The notes: a model not told the origin generated them from the sequence alone. DNA of 57,792 nt from an uncultured Prevotellaceae bacterium (GCA_900318065.1 ONIY01000022.1:1-57792); one strand, 5' to 3'; shown: positions 1 to 8,998, counted from the first letter of the stretch. Numbers and translations are program-made.

Positions 1-12
1 ACCAAGAACTAA

Positions 13-993
13 TTATTTCGAGAGGCGTGAGATGGTTTCGAGAAGATGACGGTCGATGGCCTTCTCATACTTAATAGCCTTATTGAAAGGTACATAGACC
101 ATCTGTTCATCATCATCGCCTATCATCACGTTGCGTTGGCCCTCAACAAGCGCTTCGATGGCAGTAGCACCCATGCGCGACGCCAAGATGCGGTCTTGTG
201 CCGTGGGTGAGCCACCACGTTGCAGGTGTCCGAGAATGGTGACACGCACATCATACTTAGGATACTCTTTGCGCACGCGCTCAGCAAGTTGCATGGCTCC
301 TCCAGTAACAGGGTTCTCAGCTACAAGCACTATCGACGACTTCTTGGTGGTGCGGAAACCGTGCTCAATTAATTTGGCCAGCTGGTCTCCCTCTATAGCA
401 AGTTCGGGGATGATTACTGCCTCGGCACCACCAGCGATAGCGCCATAAAGTGCAAGGAAACTTGCTTCACGGCCCATAACCTCAATGAAGAACAGGCGCT
501 CATGGCTGTTGGCGGTGTCGCGTATGCGGTCCACGCACCACATTATGGTATTGAGCGCAGTGTCGTAGCCAACGGTGTGGTCGGTGCCATAGAGGTCGTT
601 GTCGATAGTTCCGGGGATACCAACGATAGGTACGTCAAACTCACTAGCAAACACCTTAGCACCTGTTAGTGTGCCATCACCACCAATCACAACAAGTGCA
701 TCAATGCCATGCTTGCACATGTTGTCATAGGCCTTTTGGCGACCCTCAGGAGTCAAAAATTCTTTGCAGCGTGCGGTACGCAAAATTGTGCCGCCACGAT
801 GGATAATATTCGACACATCCTCTGCGTGGAAATCAACAATTTCATCCTCAACTAAACCGCGGTATCCGCGATAGATGCCTTTCACGTTAAATTCATGGGA
901 AATTGCGGCGCGTGTCACCGCCCTGATAGCGGCGTTCATGCCAGGAGCGTCACCTCCCGACGTCAACACGCCAATGGTATTTATCTTTGCCAT
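13..993 (-). CDS. pfkA: ATP-dependent 6-phosphofructokinase
   Basis: Phosphorylates fructose 6-phosphate to fructose 1,6-bisphosphate with ATP, the committed step of glycolysis in the cytoplasm. The 326-aa protein has the usual bacterial PfkA length. Visible motifs are the N-terminal nucleotide site [17 protein letters not shown] (residues 8-24), GGDGTL near residue 104, and the catalytic loop GTIDND near 128, where the Asp is the proton acceptor. It is the last gene of a phoH-menG-pfkA run on the minus strand, 26 nt after menG. The glycine-rich GGDGTL form favours ATP over pyrophosphate as donor (family knowledge). Confidence 0.97.
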   Translation of the reverse strand: MAKINTIGVLTSGGDAPGMNAAIRAVTRAAISHEFNVKGIYRGYRGLVEDEIVDFHAEDVSNIIHRGGTILRTARCKEFLTPEGRQKAYDNMCKHGIDALVVIGGDGTLTGAKVFASEFDVPIVGIPGTIDNDLYGTDHTVGYDTALNTIMWCVDRIRDTANSHERLFFIEVMGREASFLALYGAIAGGAEAVIIPELAIEGDQLAKLIEHGFRTTKKSSIVLVAENPVTGGAMQLAERVRKEYPKYDVRVTILGHLQRGGSPTAQDRILASRMGATAIEALVEGQRNVMIGDDDEQMVYVPFNKAIKYEKAIDRHLLETISRLSK

Positions 994-1019
994 AATTCTT
1001 TATATTTTATATGATTCTT

Positions 1020-1757
1020 TTATTGTGGTCTAATGCCTGTGTAGATGGAGCAGGTGCCCAGGGTGAGGCGTTTCACCTTGCAGCCAGTGAATCCTGCCTC
1101 GCGCATGATGGCGAGCATTTCGTCGCCTTGTGGCACGGCGGCAATGCTCTGTGGCAGGTATCGGTAGGCGCTGCTGTCGCCCGACTTGAGCGACCCAGCC
1201 CACGGGATGATGTGCAGCGTGTAGATGTCGTAGAACCAGCGTATCACGCGGTTGCGCGGTGTGGAGAGCTCAATCACGCACAGCATGCCGCCAGGCTTGA
1301 GCACGCGCAGCATCTGCTGGTAGCCTTGCAGCAAGTGCTCGAAGTTGCGCACGCCAAAGGCCACCGTAACGGCGTCAAACTCCCGCTCCTCGAAGGGCAG
1401 CGCCAGGCAGTCGGCCTGCTGCACGGTGATGGCATTGTCAAGGCCTCGCTTGGCAATCTTCTCACGCGCCACGTCGAGCATTCCCTGCGACAGGTCGATA
1501 CCCACCACTTGCTGGGGCTTTATCTTGTTGTAGAGGTCGATGGCAAAGTCGCCGGTGCCGGTTGCCACGTCGAGGATGCGGCGCGGCTGCGTCTTGCCCA
1601 CCATCTTCACTGCCACGCGTCGCCACCAGCGGTCGATGCCCATGGTCATGGCGCGGTTCATGAAGTCGTAGGCGGGAGCAATGCTGTCAAACATCTGCTC
1701 CACCTGCCTAGCCTTCTCACCCTCGTTGCTATATGGCTTAATCTCCTCAACCTTCAT
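1020..1757 (-). CDS. menG: demethylmenaquinone methyltransferase (MenG/UbiE)
   Basis: SAM-dependent C-methyltransferase that turns demethylmenaquinone into menaquinone, the anaerobic respiratory quinone of Bacteroidales. The 245-aa protein shows the UbiE signature: an N-terminal YDFMNRAMTMGIDRWWR segment, the SAM-binding motif DVATGTGDFA near residues 63-72, and the C-terminal LKPGGMLCVIELSTP strand. Family length is normal and the frame is intact. It lies between phoH (24 nt upstream) and pfkA (26 nt downstream) on the same strand, so co-transcription is likely. Without a ubiquinone pathway in Bacteroidales the menaquinone role is preferred. Confidence 0.95.
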   Translation of the reverse strand: MKVEEIKPYSNEGEKARQVEQMFDSIAPAYDFMNRAMTMGIDRWWRRVAVKMVGKTQPRRILDVATGTGDFAIDLYNKIKPQQVVGIDLSQGMLDVAREKIAKRGLDNAITVQQADCLALPFEEREFDAVTVAFGVRNFEHLLQGYQQMLRVLKPGGMLCVIELSTPRNRVIRWFYDIYTLHIIPWAGSLKSGDSSAYRYLPQSIAAVPQGDEMLAIMREAGFTGCKVKRLTLGTCSIYTGIRPQ

Positions 1758-1781
1758 TGTGCTCTGCTTTTTCCAGATATA

Positions 1782-2756
1782 TTAGTTGTTCTCAAATTTC
1801 TCATCCAGGCCCGCTTTGAGCAAGGCGTCATGTCGCTCGTAGGCCTCAACAATGCGCTGCACGAGCTGGTGGCGCACGATGTCTTTCTTGCCAAACTCTA
1901 TCTTGCCAATTCCCTTCACCCCGTCGAGCACCCTGAGCGCCTGAATGAGTCCCGAGGTGACGCTGCGTGGCAGGTCAATCTGCGTGGTGTCGCCGGTAAT
2001 CACCATCTTCGAACCCATGCCCAGGCGGGTGAGGAACATCTTGATTTGGTGGGTAGTAGTGTTCTGAGCCTCGTCGAGCACGATGATGGCATCGTTGAGG
2101 GTGCGGCCGCGCATGAATGCCAGTGGCGCAATCTGGATGACATTGGTGTCCATGTATTCCTTGAGTTTCACGCCAGGAATCATGTCCTCGAGGGCGTCGT
2201 AGAGGGGCTGCAGATAGGGGTCAATCTTGTCGCGCATGTCGCCAGGGAGGAATCCCAGTTTCTCGCCAGCCTCCACAGCGGGGCGAGAGAGGATGATCTT
2301 GCGCACCTCGCGGTTCTTGAGCGCCCGCACTGCCAGTGCCACGGCGAGATAGGTCTTGCCAGTGCCCGCAGGGCCCAGGGCAAACGTCAAGTCGTTCTCG
2401 TGGAAGGTCTTGACCATGAGTTGCTGATTGGGAGTGCGACCCTTGATGGGCTTGCCGTTGACGCCATAGATTATCACGTCGTCCATCTTGAGTTCCTTGG
2501 GAGGAAGCCCCTTGATGGTGTCGAGGATAACGTCCTCGGGCAGAGTGTTGTAGGTGGCGCAGTATTCCTCAAGCTGCTTGATGTTCTGTTCAAACTTCAG
2601 CGTCTCGGCCTCGTCGCCAATTACCGTGATTACTGAGCCTCGCGCTGCCATCCTGAGCTTGGGGAACAGGTTGCGAATGAGCTGGATGTTACTGTTGTTG
2701 ACGCCATAAAACACCACTGGGTCAACGTTGTCGATAATAATGTGTCGTTCAATCAT
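1782..2756 (-). CDS. phoH: PhoH family ATPase
   Basis: Cytosolic P-loop ATPase of the PhoH family. The 324-aa protein has an N-terminal alpha/beta extension of about 100 residues followed by the ATPase domain with Walker A GPAGTGKT, Walker B IIVLDEAQN and a conserved TGDTTQIDLP stretch; these are standard for chromosomal PhoH. The cellular role is poorly defined; RNA-related work has been proposed in other bacteria. First gene of the phoH-menG-pfkA run, with a Bacteroidetes -7 element about 70 nt upstream. A long open frame on the opposite strand covers this gene and menG and is only a shadow. Confidence 0.95.
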   Translation of the reverse strand: MIERHIIIDNVDPVVFYGVNNSNIQLIRNLFPKLRMAARGSVITVIGDEAETLKFEQNIKQLEEYCATYNTLPEDVILDTIKGLPPKELKMDDVIIYGVNGKPIKGRTPNQQLMVKTFHENDLTFALGPAGTGKTYLAVALAVRALKNREVRKIILSRPAVEAGEKLGFLPGDMRDKIDPYLQPLYDALEDMIPGVKLKEYMDTNVIQIAPLAFMRGRTLNDAIIVLDEAQNTTTHQIKMFLTRLGMGSKMVITGDTTQIDLPRSVTSGLIQALRVLDGVKGIGKIEFGKKDIVRHQLVQRIVEAYERHDALLKAGLDEKFENN

Positions 2757-2826
2757 ATATAATAGTAAACGAGTAGTTTAGCGCGCGAGAAGGCAAGCCC
2801 GCCTTCAATCGCACCGAAGATGCCAA

Positions 2827-2834
2827 CAAAGTTA
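2827..2834 (-). promoter_or_regulatory. -7 element for phoH operon
   Basis: Read on the minus strand this is TAACTTTG, matching the Bacteroidetes TAnnTTTG -7 box, about 70 nt before phoH. I see no clear TTTG at the preferred spacing, so only the -7 half is supported. The rest of 2757-3092 is AT-rich non-coding sequence without a convincing gene. Confidence 0.5.
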
Positions 2835-3092
2835 CACAATATTTTTAAGGTGGGTTCAATAAATTAAGAAAAAGTTAGAATAGGTGTTGGTCGTATTTTG
2901 ATTTACGCTGGCATCTTTTAACTTAAATTCTTGAAATGTAGCCCGCTACTATTCTTCAAATTTAAATTCAAATCTGCTCATCGTAAATTCCAACTCAATT
3001 AATTTATAGAATCCACCTTAATAGAGAAACATGTGGCATGTTGCAATATTTTTTTTGAAAAGGGGTGGAAAATTACAATATTTTGTGTTTTT

Positions 3093-3124
3093 TTTGGTAA
3101 AATGGAAAAATGCTATTATCTTTG
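3093..3124 (+). promoter_or_regulatory. promoter of tRNA-Leu
   Basis: TTTG (3093-3096), 20 nt spacer, then TATCTTTG (3117-3124). This is a close match to the Bacteroidetes sigma-ABfr promoter and lies about 45 nt before the tRNA, on the correct strand. Confidence 0.7.
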
Positions 3125-3169
3125 CACCGCACTTTTGTGAGGCGCAATCACAGTCTACAAGAGCCAGCT

Positions 3170-3254
3170 GCTCGGATGGTGGAATCGGTAGACACGAGGG
3201 ACTTAAAATCCCTTGGCCATTGCGGCTGTGTGGGTTCAAGTCCCACTCCGAGTA
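3170..3254 (+). tRNA. tRNA-Leu (anticodon TAA)
   Basis: Class II tRNA of 85 nt. The acceptor stem GCTCGGA pairs with TCCGAGT, leaving a G-U first pair as in E. coli tRNA-Leu(UAA). Other elements are GGTGGAATCGGTAGACAC in the D arm, anticodon stem AGGGA/TCCCT with loop CTTAAAA (anticodon TAA), a long variable arm, and T arm GTGGGTTCAAGTCCCAC. The discriminator is A. CCA is not encoded, so it must be added after transcription. Confidence 0.96.
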
Positions 3255-3258
3255 CTTT

Positions 3259-3294
3259 AGCAGGGACTTCGACAGTGAAGTCCCTTGCTTTTTT
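3259..3294 (+). terminator. rho-independent terminator after tRNA-Leu
   Basis: GGGACTTC (3263-3270), loop GACAGT, GAAGTCCC (3277-3284), extended by AGCA/TGCT with one bulge, followed by a T run. It starts 5 nt after the tRNA. Confidence 0.85.
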
Positions 3295-3379
3295 GTTGTG
3301 ATGCATCTTGGGCTATTGCATTGCTATATGCCAGCTTATGTACTGAGAAAAACATAATTCACTATAAAATTTATTGACA

Positions 3380-4708
3380 ATGAAAACGAAACCTGATTTA
3401 AGATTATCGACGCTGATAAACATCAGCTTTGGATTCTTTGGTGTTCAGATTGCCTATGCGTTGCAGAGTGCCAACATTAGCCGCATCTTTGCCACCTTGG
3501 GTGCCGACCCTCACAACCTGAGCTACTTCTGGATTTTGCCACCATTGATGGGAATGGTGGTGCAGCCACTGGTGGGCTACTTCAGCGACAAGACGTGGAC
3601 CCGCATGGGCCGCCGCATCCCTTACTTGCTGGTGGGTGCCGCTGTTGCTGTGCTGGTGATGTGCATGCTGCCCAATGCCGGTAGCTTTGGCCTCACAGTA
3701 TCGGCCGCCATGACGTTTGGCTTGATATCGCTCATGTTCCTCGACACGAGCATCAACATGGCAATGCAGCCCTTCAAGATGATGGTGGGTGACATGGTTA
3801 ACGAGAAGCAGAAGGCTAAAGCCTATAGCATCCAGAGTTTCCTGTGCAATGCCGGCTCGCTGGTGGGTTACATCTTCCCAATCCTCTTCACCTGGCTGGG
3901 AATCAAGAACATTGCTCCCACTGGTGAGGTGCCCGACTCGGTGAAATGGTCGTTCTACATAGGTGCTGCAATCCTCATTGGTTGCGTTATCTACACAGTT
4001 GCCAAGGTTAAGGAGTACACTCCCGAGCAGATGGCACAGTTCCGTGAGGCCACCAAGGAGGAAGACCAGAAGATTGCCGCCGAGACAGGCAAGAGCACCA
4101 GCAACTATGCCCTCAAGGTGTTCCTGCAGGTGGGACTGGTGCAGTTCTTCTGCTGGGCAGCGTTCATGTACATGTGGACTTATACCAACGGCACCATCGC
4201 CGACACCGTGTGGAACACTGCCGACACCGCAAGCGCTGGCTATCAAGAGGCTGGCAACTGGGTGGGCGTGCTATTTGCCGTGCAGGCCATTGGCAGCGTG
4301 CTGTGGGCTCTTGTGCTCCCCATGTTCAAGAACATAAAGATAGGTTATGCATTGAGCCTCGTGATAGGTGGCATAGGATTTGTCATGGTGCCTTATTGCA
4401 CCAACCAGTATGCCCTCTTCGTGCCCTATTTCCTCATTGGTTTTGCTTGGGCAGCGATGCTGGCAATGCCTTTCACCCTGGTCACCAATGCCCTCGAGGG
4501 CAATCCCCGCATGGGAACCTACCTGGGCTTGTTCAACTGCACCATCTGCATTCCACAAATCGTGGCAGCAGCACTGGGTGGCGTTATCCTCCATGCCGTG
4601 GGTAGCGTTCAGGGCAACATGCTCATCCTGGCAGGAATCTTCCTGGCAGTGGGCGCCGTGTGCGTCTTCCTCATCAGCGAGAAGCGCAAAGCCGCCAAGA
4701 ATGCTTAA
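3380..4708 (+). CDS. MFS sugar transporter (maltose/oligosaccharide type)
   Basis: Inner-membrane major facilitator of 442 aa with about twelve hydrophobic segments. It belongs to the branch related to SLC45 and bacterial maltose/sucrose symporters: it has the loop motif GYFSDKTWTRMGRRIPYLLVG between the second and third helices and a central cytosolic charged region near residues 215-235. The ATG at 3380 is preferred over an upstream in-frame TTG. It lies downstream of tRNA-Leu and ahead of secreted alpha-amylase, so uptake of maltose or malto-oligosaccharides is plausible, but substrate is inferred from family and context only. It ends 18 nt before its own terminator. Confidence 0.85.
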   Translation: MKTKPDLRLSTLINISFGFFGVQIAYALQSANISRIFATLGADPHNLSYFWILPPLMGMVVQPLVGYFSDKTWTRMGRRIPYLLVGAAVAVLVMCMLPNAGSFGLTVSAAMTFGLISLMFLDTSINMAMQPFKMMVGDMVNEKQKAKAYSIQSFLCNAGSLVGYIFPILFTWLGIKNIAPTGEVPDSVKWSFYIGAAILIGCVIYTVAKVKEYTPEQMAQFREATKEEDQKIAAETGKSTSNYALKVFLQVGLVQFFCWAAFMYMWTYTNGTIADTVWNTADTASAGYQEAGNWVGVLFAVQAIGSVLWALVLPMFKNIKIGYALSLVIGGIGFVMVPYCTNQYALFVPYFLIGFAWAAMLAMPFTLVTNALEGNPRMGTYLGLFNCTICIPQIVAAALGGVILHAVGSVQGNMLILAGIFLAVGAVCVFLISEKRKAAKNA

Positions 4709-4725
4709 TTGATGAATTGCTTAAA

Positions 4726-4762
4726 AAGGCACTCGCCAGTTGCGGTGAGTGCCTTGTTTTTT
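4726..4762 (+). terminator. terminator after MFS transporter
   Basis: GGCACTC (4728-4734) and GAGTGCC (4747-4753) form a 7-bp stem followed by TTGTTTTTT. Confidence 0.85.
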
Positions 4763-4765
4763 ACT

Positions 4766-4792
4766 TATTGCGAGGCCGGCGCTCGCAATACC
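4766..4792 (+). repeat. REP-like hairpin, left copy
   Basis: ATTGCGAG (4767-4774) and CTCGCAAT (4782-4789) are a perfect 8-bp inverted repeat around GCCGGCG. Read on the minus strand it begins GGTATTGCGAGCG, the same 13 nt that start the hairpin at 5396, so the two copies face each other around the gene between them. Confidence 0.65.
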
Positions 4793-4882
4793 TTGACGCC
4801 TACCACTCTTGTCGAAGAGGGAAACATTTGGGAATGGGGGTAACATGACCGCATTTTAAGCCACAAGGGGCAACTCGACAGG

Positions 4883-5374
4883 ATGTTCAAGTATCTTAGA
4901 GACAACCCTAGGCGGTTGTGGGTTAAACGCAACAACAGTCAATTCTTCACCGTCATTGATGGTTTAATGATAGGTGACGTGCCAGTAACAGCCCTTGGCA
5001 ACAAGTTTCTGCTCGATTACCCTTCAAAGATTCAGGTTCAGTGCTCACGCCGGCTCACCGAGGAAGAGATAAAGCAGAAAGGCGATGCATTGCTCACACA
5101 GGCTTGTCGCGATGACGCTGTCCTCGTGTCGCCATGCATCAGTCGAGGCGAGAAAGCGATTATGAAAAGAGCCTTCGAAGCCGGTTTTCCACAAATCATC
5201 CTTTTAGAGAATGGCATCTCACCCATGCAAAAGCCCAGTGGCAGGCAATTTGATGCCTGTGCCAACGGGCGCTTGCTGCTTCTCAGCCCATGGGAGCATC
5301 ACAACGACCACCGCGCTATCACCCGCGAGCAATGCCTGCCGTTGAATGCTCTTGCGGGCAAGATTTGTAAATGA
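4883..5374 (+). CDS. C-terminal fragment of a REP-associated (RAYT-like) transposase
   Basis: 163-aa protein of Rossmann-like character: VSPCISRGEKAIM, IILLENGISPMQKPSG and LLLLSPWEHHND. From memory this resembles the C-terminal extension of Bacteroidales REP-associated tyrosine transposases, whose catalytic domain ends in a YLRDNPRRL-type motif, seen here at residues 4-12. The frame upstream of the ATG continues as EWG-stop-HDRILSHKGQLDR, with a TAA at 4841-4843 where a Tyr codon would be expected. This points to an N-terminally lost, nonsense-interrupted transposase. The HUH catalytic motif is absent, so it cannot transpose by itself. Facing REP-like hairpins lie on both sides. A stand-alone DprA/SLOG-like protein is the alternative. 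Confidence 0.55.
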   Translation: MFKYLRDNPRRLWVKRNNSQFFTVIDGLMIGDVPVTALGNKFLLDYPSKIQVQCSRRLTEEEIKQKGDALLTQACRDDAVLVSPCISRGEKAIMKRAFEAGFPQIILLENGISPMQKPSGRQFDACANGRLLLLSPWEHHNDHRAITREQCLPLNALAGKICK

Positions 5375-5395
5375 GGTGTAGTGGGTGTTGGGTAT

Positions 5396-5418
5396 GGTAT
5401 TGCGAGCGTGAGTCTCGC
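5396..5418 (+). repeat. REP-like hairpin, right copy
   Basis: GGTATTGCGAGCG (5396-5408) followed by CTCGC (5414-5418), which pairs with GCGAG (5402-5406). It is the inverted partner of the hairpin at 4766. Confidence 0.6.
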
Positions 5419-5481
5419 TTTGAGGGAAGAAGGGTGCAAACGGTTGCGGTGATTGGGGGTGTGTTAATTTTTAAGGAAATT

Positions 5482-5512
5482 ATTGCGATGTAATAAAAAA
5501 TGTGTATATTTG
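5482..5512 (+). promoter_or_regulatory. promoter of amylase-galactanase operon
   Basis: ATTG (5482-5485), 19 nt spacer, TATATTTG (5505-5512). The -7 box is an exact TAnnTTTG match; the -33 box has one mismatch. This predicts a leader of about 65 nt before the ATG at 5583. Confidence 0.65.
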
Positions 5513-5582
5513 GGACAATTTTGATAAATTACCATAAAAGCGTGCTTAAACTAAAACACATTAACAATAAAATACAAATAGC

Positions 5583-7679
5583 ATGAAGAAGAAACTACTA
5601 CTTACAGCAGTCGCCTTGCTGCCGTTCTTGAGCCATGCTCAGGGATGGCCCGACAACTATGGCGGCGTGATGATGCAAGCGTTCTCATGGAACTCCTTTG
5701 GCGACACTCGCTGGGTGAACCTCACGAAGCAGGCCGAGGAAATCTCGCAGTATTTTAATCTCATCTGGGTCCCTCAGAGTGGCTGGACCGGCAGCACTGG
5801 CTCGATGGGCTATGACGTGAAGTACTACTTTGACCAGCACAGCGCCTTTGGTAGCGAGAACGAGCTGCGCCAGCTCATCAGCACCTATAAGGGCTATGGC
5901 ACGGGCGTTATTGCCGACGTGGTGGTGAACCACCGCGGCAACCTGAGCACATGGACCGACTTCCCTGCGGAGACCTATAACGGCGTTACCTACACGATGA
6001 CGGCTTCCGACATCTGCAAGAACGACGATGGCGGCAACACTGCCAATCACTTGCAGCCTGGTGAGTCGCTAAGTGAGAATAACGACGAGGGCGAAGACTG
6101 GGGCGGCATGCGCGACCTCGACCACAAGAGCGAGAACGTGCGCAACGTCATCAAGGCCTATGTCAAGTTCTTGGTCAACGACCTGGGCTACACTGGCTTC
6201 CGTTATGACATGACCCGTGGTTTCTGGGCCAACCGCGTTGCCGAGTACAACGACGCAGCAGGCGTGCAGTTCTCGGTGGGCGAGAACTGGAGCAGCCAGA
6301 ACGAGATCCAGACGTGGATTGACAACTGCAAGTGGAATGGCGTGAACATGAGCGCCTCGTTCGACTTCCCCTTCCGTTACACCGTGCGCGACGTGGTGCG
6401 TGGCAACCGTGACAACGGCGACAAGGTGACCTGGAAAGACCTCAACGTGGGTGGCATCATGTCTAACTCCAACTTCAAGCGCTATGCCGTGACCTTTGTT
6501 GAGAACCACGACACCCAGTATCGTGATGCCAATAACCAGAACGACCCCCTGCGCAAGGACACCCTTGCTGCCAATGCTTACCTGCTCACCATGCCTGGCA
6601 CACCATGCGTGTTCCTGCCTCACTGGAAGGACTACAAGCAGGAAATCAAGAACATGATTGACGTGCGCAAGACAGTGGGCGTGACCAACGTGAGCACTGC
6701 CCAGAAGTACACCATCAGCAAGAACTACGAGATGTCGGGCTTCAAGTCGAGTGGCACCAATGGCAGGTCGATGTACTGCGTTGTGGGTAACAACAAGTAC
6801 ACCAAGGCCGACAACGTTGTGAACCAGTATTATGCCTCAATCCTCGACGAGGCAGTAGAGGTGACCAAGGGCTATGGCTACCGCCTGTTCATGTCGAAGA
6901 ACTGTGAGACCGCTTGGGTCGACAAGGCCTCGGGCAAGTATCCTGGCGCCTTTGAGGCACGCTTGACAGCAGTAACAGCAGGCAGCAATGCCAAGCTCGT
7001 CTACACCCTCGACGGTTCCACTCCCACAGCCAGCAGCACTCAGGTCAATAGCGACACCAAGGTCAACATCAACCAGCCTTGCACGCTCAAGGTGGGCTTG
7101 CTCTCGGGTGGCTCGGTAACAGGCATCGTGACCCGCGAGTATGACTTCTCGGGACAAGGTGCACCCCACAACATCAAGATTCATGTTAATGCTACTGCAG
7201 TGGGCTGGAATCCAGTGAGGTTCTACACTTGGGACCAGGATAATGCTCAGCACAATGGCAACTGGCCCGGCGAGGTTATCACCGACACCGAGACCTACGA
7301 TGGCTACACCTGGTATGTTAAGGAATACACCCTTGCCAACGATGACTGCTACATGAACTTCGTGTTCAACACCGGCGCCAGCGGCTCGCCACAGACGGTT
7401 GACGTGATGTATGCCGAAACCGACAAGTATTATGTCATCACCGGCGAGAAGGAAAATGGCAAGTATGTAGTGAGGGAATATGAGCCTGGCATGATTATTG
7501 TTCTTGCGGGCGACGTGAATAGTGATGGCTCGGTTACCAGTGCCGATGTCACTGCCCTCTATGACTACCTGCTCACTGGCGACATGACCCACGCTGCCAC
7601 TGCCGATGTGAACGGTGATGGCGATGTGACAAGTGCCGATATCACAGCAGTTTATGACATCTTATTAGGAGTTCAGTAA
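5583..7679 (+). CDS. secreted alpha-amylase (GH13) with starch-binding and dockerin modules
   Basis: Hydrolyses alpha-1,4 bonds of starch outside the cytoplasm. The 698-aa protein starts with a signal peptide ending near SHAQ (residue 20). The GH13 barrel spans roughly residues 22-380 with DVVVNH (region I), nucleophile D209 in GFRYDMTRG, acid/base E234 in VGENW, and D310 in VENHDTQ. Then follow a chitobiase-type beta domain (about 450-520), a CBM26-like starch-binding module (about 530-625; WNPVRFYTWDQD) and a C-terminal dockerin pair (GDVNSDGSVTSADVTALYDY and a second copy). It shares a transcript with the galactanase, which starts 1 nt after its stop. No cohesin is seen in the window, so the dockerin partner is unknown. 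Confidence 0.92.
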   Translation: MKKKLLLTAVALLPFLSHAQGWPDNYGGVMMQAFSWNSFGDTRWVNLTKQAEEISQYFNLIWVPQSGWTGSTGSMGYDVKYYFDQHSAFGSENELRQLISTYKGYGTGVIADVVVNHRGNLSTWTDFPAETYNGVTYTMTASDICKNDDGGNTANHLQPGESLSENNDEGEDWGGMRDLDHKSENVRNVIKAYVKFLVNDLGYTGFRYDMTRGFWANRVAEYNDAAGVQFSVGENWSSQNEIQTWIDNCKWNGVNMSASFDFPFRYTVRDVVRGNRDNGDKVTWKDLNVGGIMSNSNFKRYAVTFVENHDTQYRDANNQNDPLRKDTLAANAYLLTMPGTPCVFLPHWKDYKQEIKNMIDVRKTVGVTNVSTAQKYTISKNYEMSGFKSSGTNGRSMYCVVGNNKYTKADNVVNQYYASILDEAVEVTKGYGYRLFMSKNCETAWVDKASGKYPGAFEARLTAVTAGSNAKLVYTLDGSTPTASSTQVNSDTKVNINQPCTLKVGLLSGGSVTGIVTREYDFSGQGAPHNIKIHVNATAVGWNPVRFYTWDQDNAQHNGNWPGEVITDTETYDGYTWYVKEYTLANDDCYMNFVFNTGASGSPQTVDVMYAETDKYYVITGEKENGKYVVREYEPGMIIVLAGDVNSDGSVTSADVTALYDYLLTGDMTHAATADVNGDGDVTSADITAVYDILLGVQ

Positions 7680-7680
7680 A

Positions 7681-8964
7681 ATGCTTAAGAAAATAGTTTT
7701 AATGGGGACATTGGTGCTTCTATGTCCCCATTTTTCAAAGGCGAGCGTCTATGACGTGAACGGCGACGGTGCTGTTACCAGTGCCGATGTGACTGCCCTC
7801 TATGACTACATGCTCACAGGTGACAATACCTATGCCGCCACACTCGACGTGGATGTCGACGGTGCTATAACCAGTGCCGACATCACTGCTATATATAATG
7901 TGCTGCTCATTGGCGAGCCATTGCCTGAGCGACTCGTGGGAGGCGACATCTCAATGCTGCCGCGCTATGAGGCGGCAGGTGCCATCTACAAGGACAACAA
8001 CGGCAACACAATTAGCAACATCTTGTCCTACTTTGGCGAGCAGGGATGGAACGCGATGCGCGTGCGACTCTTTGTCAACCCCGCCAATGCCCCTGCCAGT
8101 GCTGTGGCCGAGGGCGTGTGCCAAGACCTGGCCTATGTGAAGGCTCTGGGCAAGCGCATCAAGGACGCAGGATATGTGCTGGTGCTCGACTTGCATTACA
8201 GCGACACCTGGGCCGATCCCAGCACTCAGAGTGTGCCAGCGGCATGGCCAAGTAATGATGTTGAAGTTCTTAAAGACAGTGTTTACAACTACACCAAGCA
8301 TGTGCTGCAAGAGATGATTGCCGCTGGTGCTCGCCCCGACTACATACAGACGGGAAATGAGATTACTGGTGGTCTGTTGTGGCCCACAGGTAAGACATGG
8401 AATAACATTGCAGCTTATCTTACCCGTGCCTCACAGGCAGTGCGTGAGGTGAGCCCGACTACAAAGATTATACTTCACACTGAGCTGCACCGAACAAGCA
8501 ATGGTACTGGTAACATAGTAGCCGATTATTTCTATGAGCAGGCTGCAAATTATGGCTTAGATTATGACATAGTGGGGTTGAGCTATTACAGTGCCTATCA
8601 TGGCGATTTCGCAATGCTTGATGAGGACCTGGAGTTGATAGAGGCAGTGAGTGGCGACCATCCCATCATGATCATGGAGTGTGGCTACGGCTACGCATGG
8701 GCGCTGCCCGACACAAAATTCAATCTTGCCAGCACCTATCCCTACAGCGACGAGGGGCAGAAGAAATTCACTGTCGACATGATTGCTGCCCTCAAGCAGC
8801 ACAGCCGCGTGAAAGGCCTCTTCTGGTGGTGGCCCGAGGCCAACGAGTTCAACATCCCCTGGCAGAACCAAATCACCACCAACTGGTGGAACGGCAGCCT
8901 CTTTGACAACCGCACAGGACAAGCCCAGCAGGCTCTCTACGAGCTCAAGCAGTTTGTACAATAG
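7681..8964 (+). CDS. arabinogalactan endo-beta-1,4-galactanase (GH53) with N-terminal dockerin
   Basis: Secreted endo-galactanase that cuts beta-1,4-galactan, a pectin side chain. The 427-aa protein begins with a signal peptide (about residues 1-21), followed directly by a dockerin pair (DVNGDGAVTSADVTALYDY, residues 25-43, and a second copy), then the GH53 barrel from about residue 88. The acid/base is E227 in TGNEITGGLLWP and the nucleophile E333 in MIMECGYGY; WWWPEANEF near the end is typical of the family. The dockerin is N-terminal here and C-terminal in the adjacent amylase. It is translationally linked to the amylase and ends before a strong terminator. Confidence 0.92.
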   Translation: MLKKIVLMGTLVLLCPHFSKASVYDVNGDGAVTSADVTALYDYMLTGDNTYAATLDVDVDGAITSADITAIYNVLLIGEPLPERLVGGDISMLPRYEAAGAIYKDNNGNTISNILSYFGEQGWNAMRVRLFVNPANAPASAVAEGVCQDLAYVKALGKRIKDAGYVLVLDLHYSDTWADPSTQSVPAAWPSNDVEVLKDSVYNYTKHVLQEMIAAGARPDYIQTGNEITGGLLWPTGKTWNNIAAYLTRASQAVREVSPTTKIILHTELHRTSNGTGNIVADYFYEQAANYGLDYDIVGLSYYSAYHGDFAMLDEDLELIEAVSGDHPIMIMECGYGYAWALPDTKFNLASTYPYSDEGQKKFTVDMIAALKQHSRVKGLFWWWPEANEFNIPWQNQITTNWWNGSLFDNRTGQAQQALYELKQFVQ

Positions 8965-8998
8965 ACCATTCCTTCTCGTAGTTGAGGGAGTTGCAAAA

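Noticed and set aside
1011-2636. 541-codon plus-strand open frame opposite menG and phoH
   Set aside because: It is the complement of two unmistakable genes; composition is Leu/His/Val-rich as expected for an antisense frame, with no domain.
3404-4246. 280-codon minus-strand frame inside the MFS transporter gene
   Set aside because: Shadow of a clear membrane transporter, His/Gly-rich, no start context.
7681-8964. Treating the galactanase as a broken extension of the amylase because only 1 nt separates them
   Set aside because: It has its own signal peptide, dockerin pair and complete GH53 catalytic residues.
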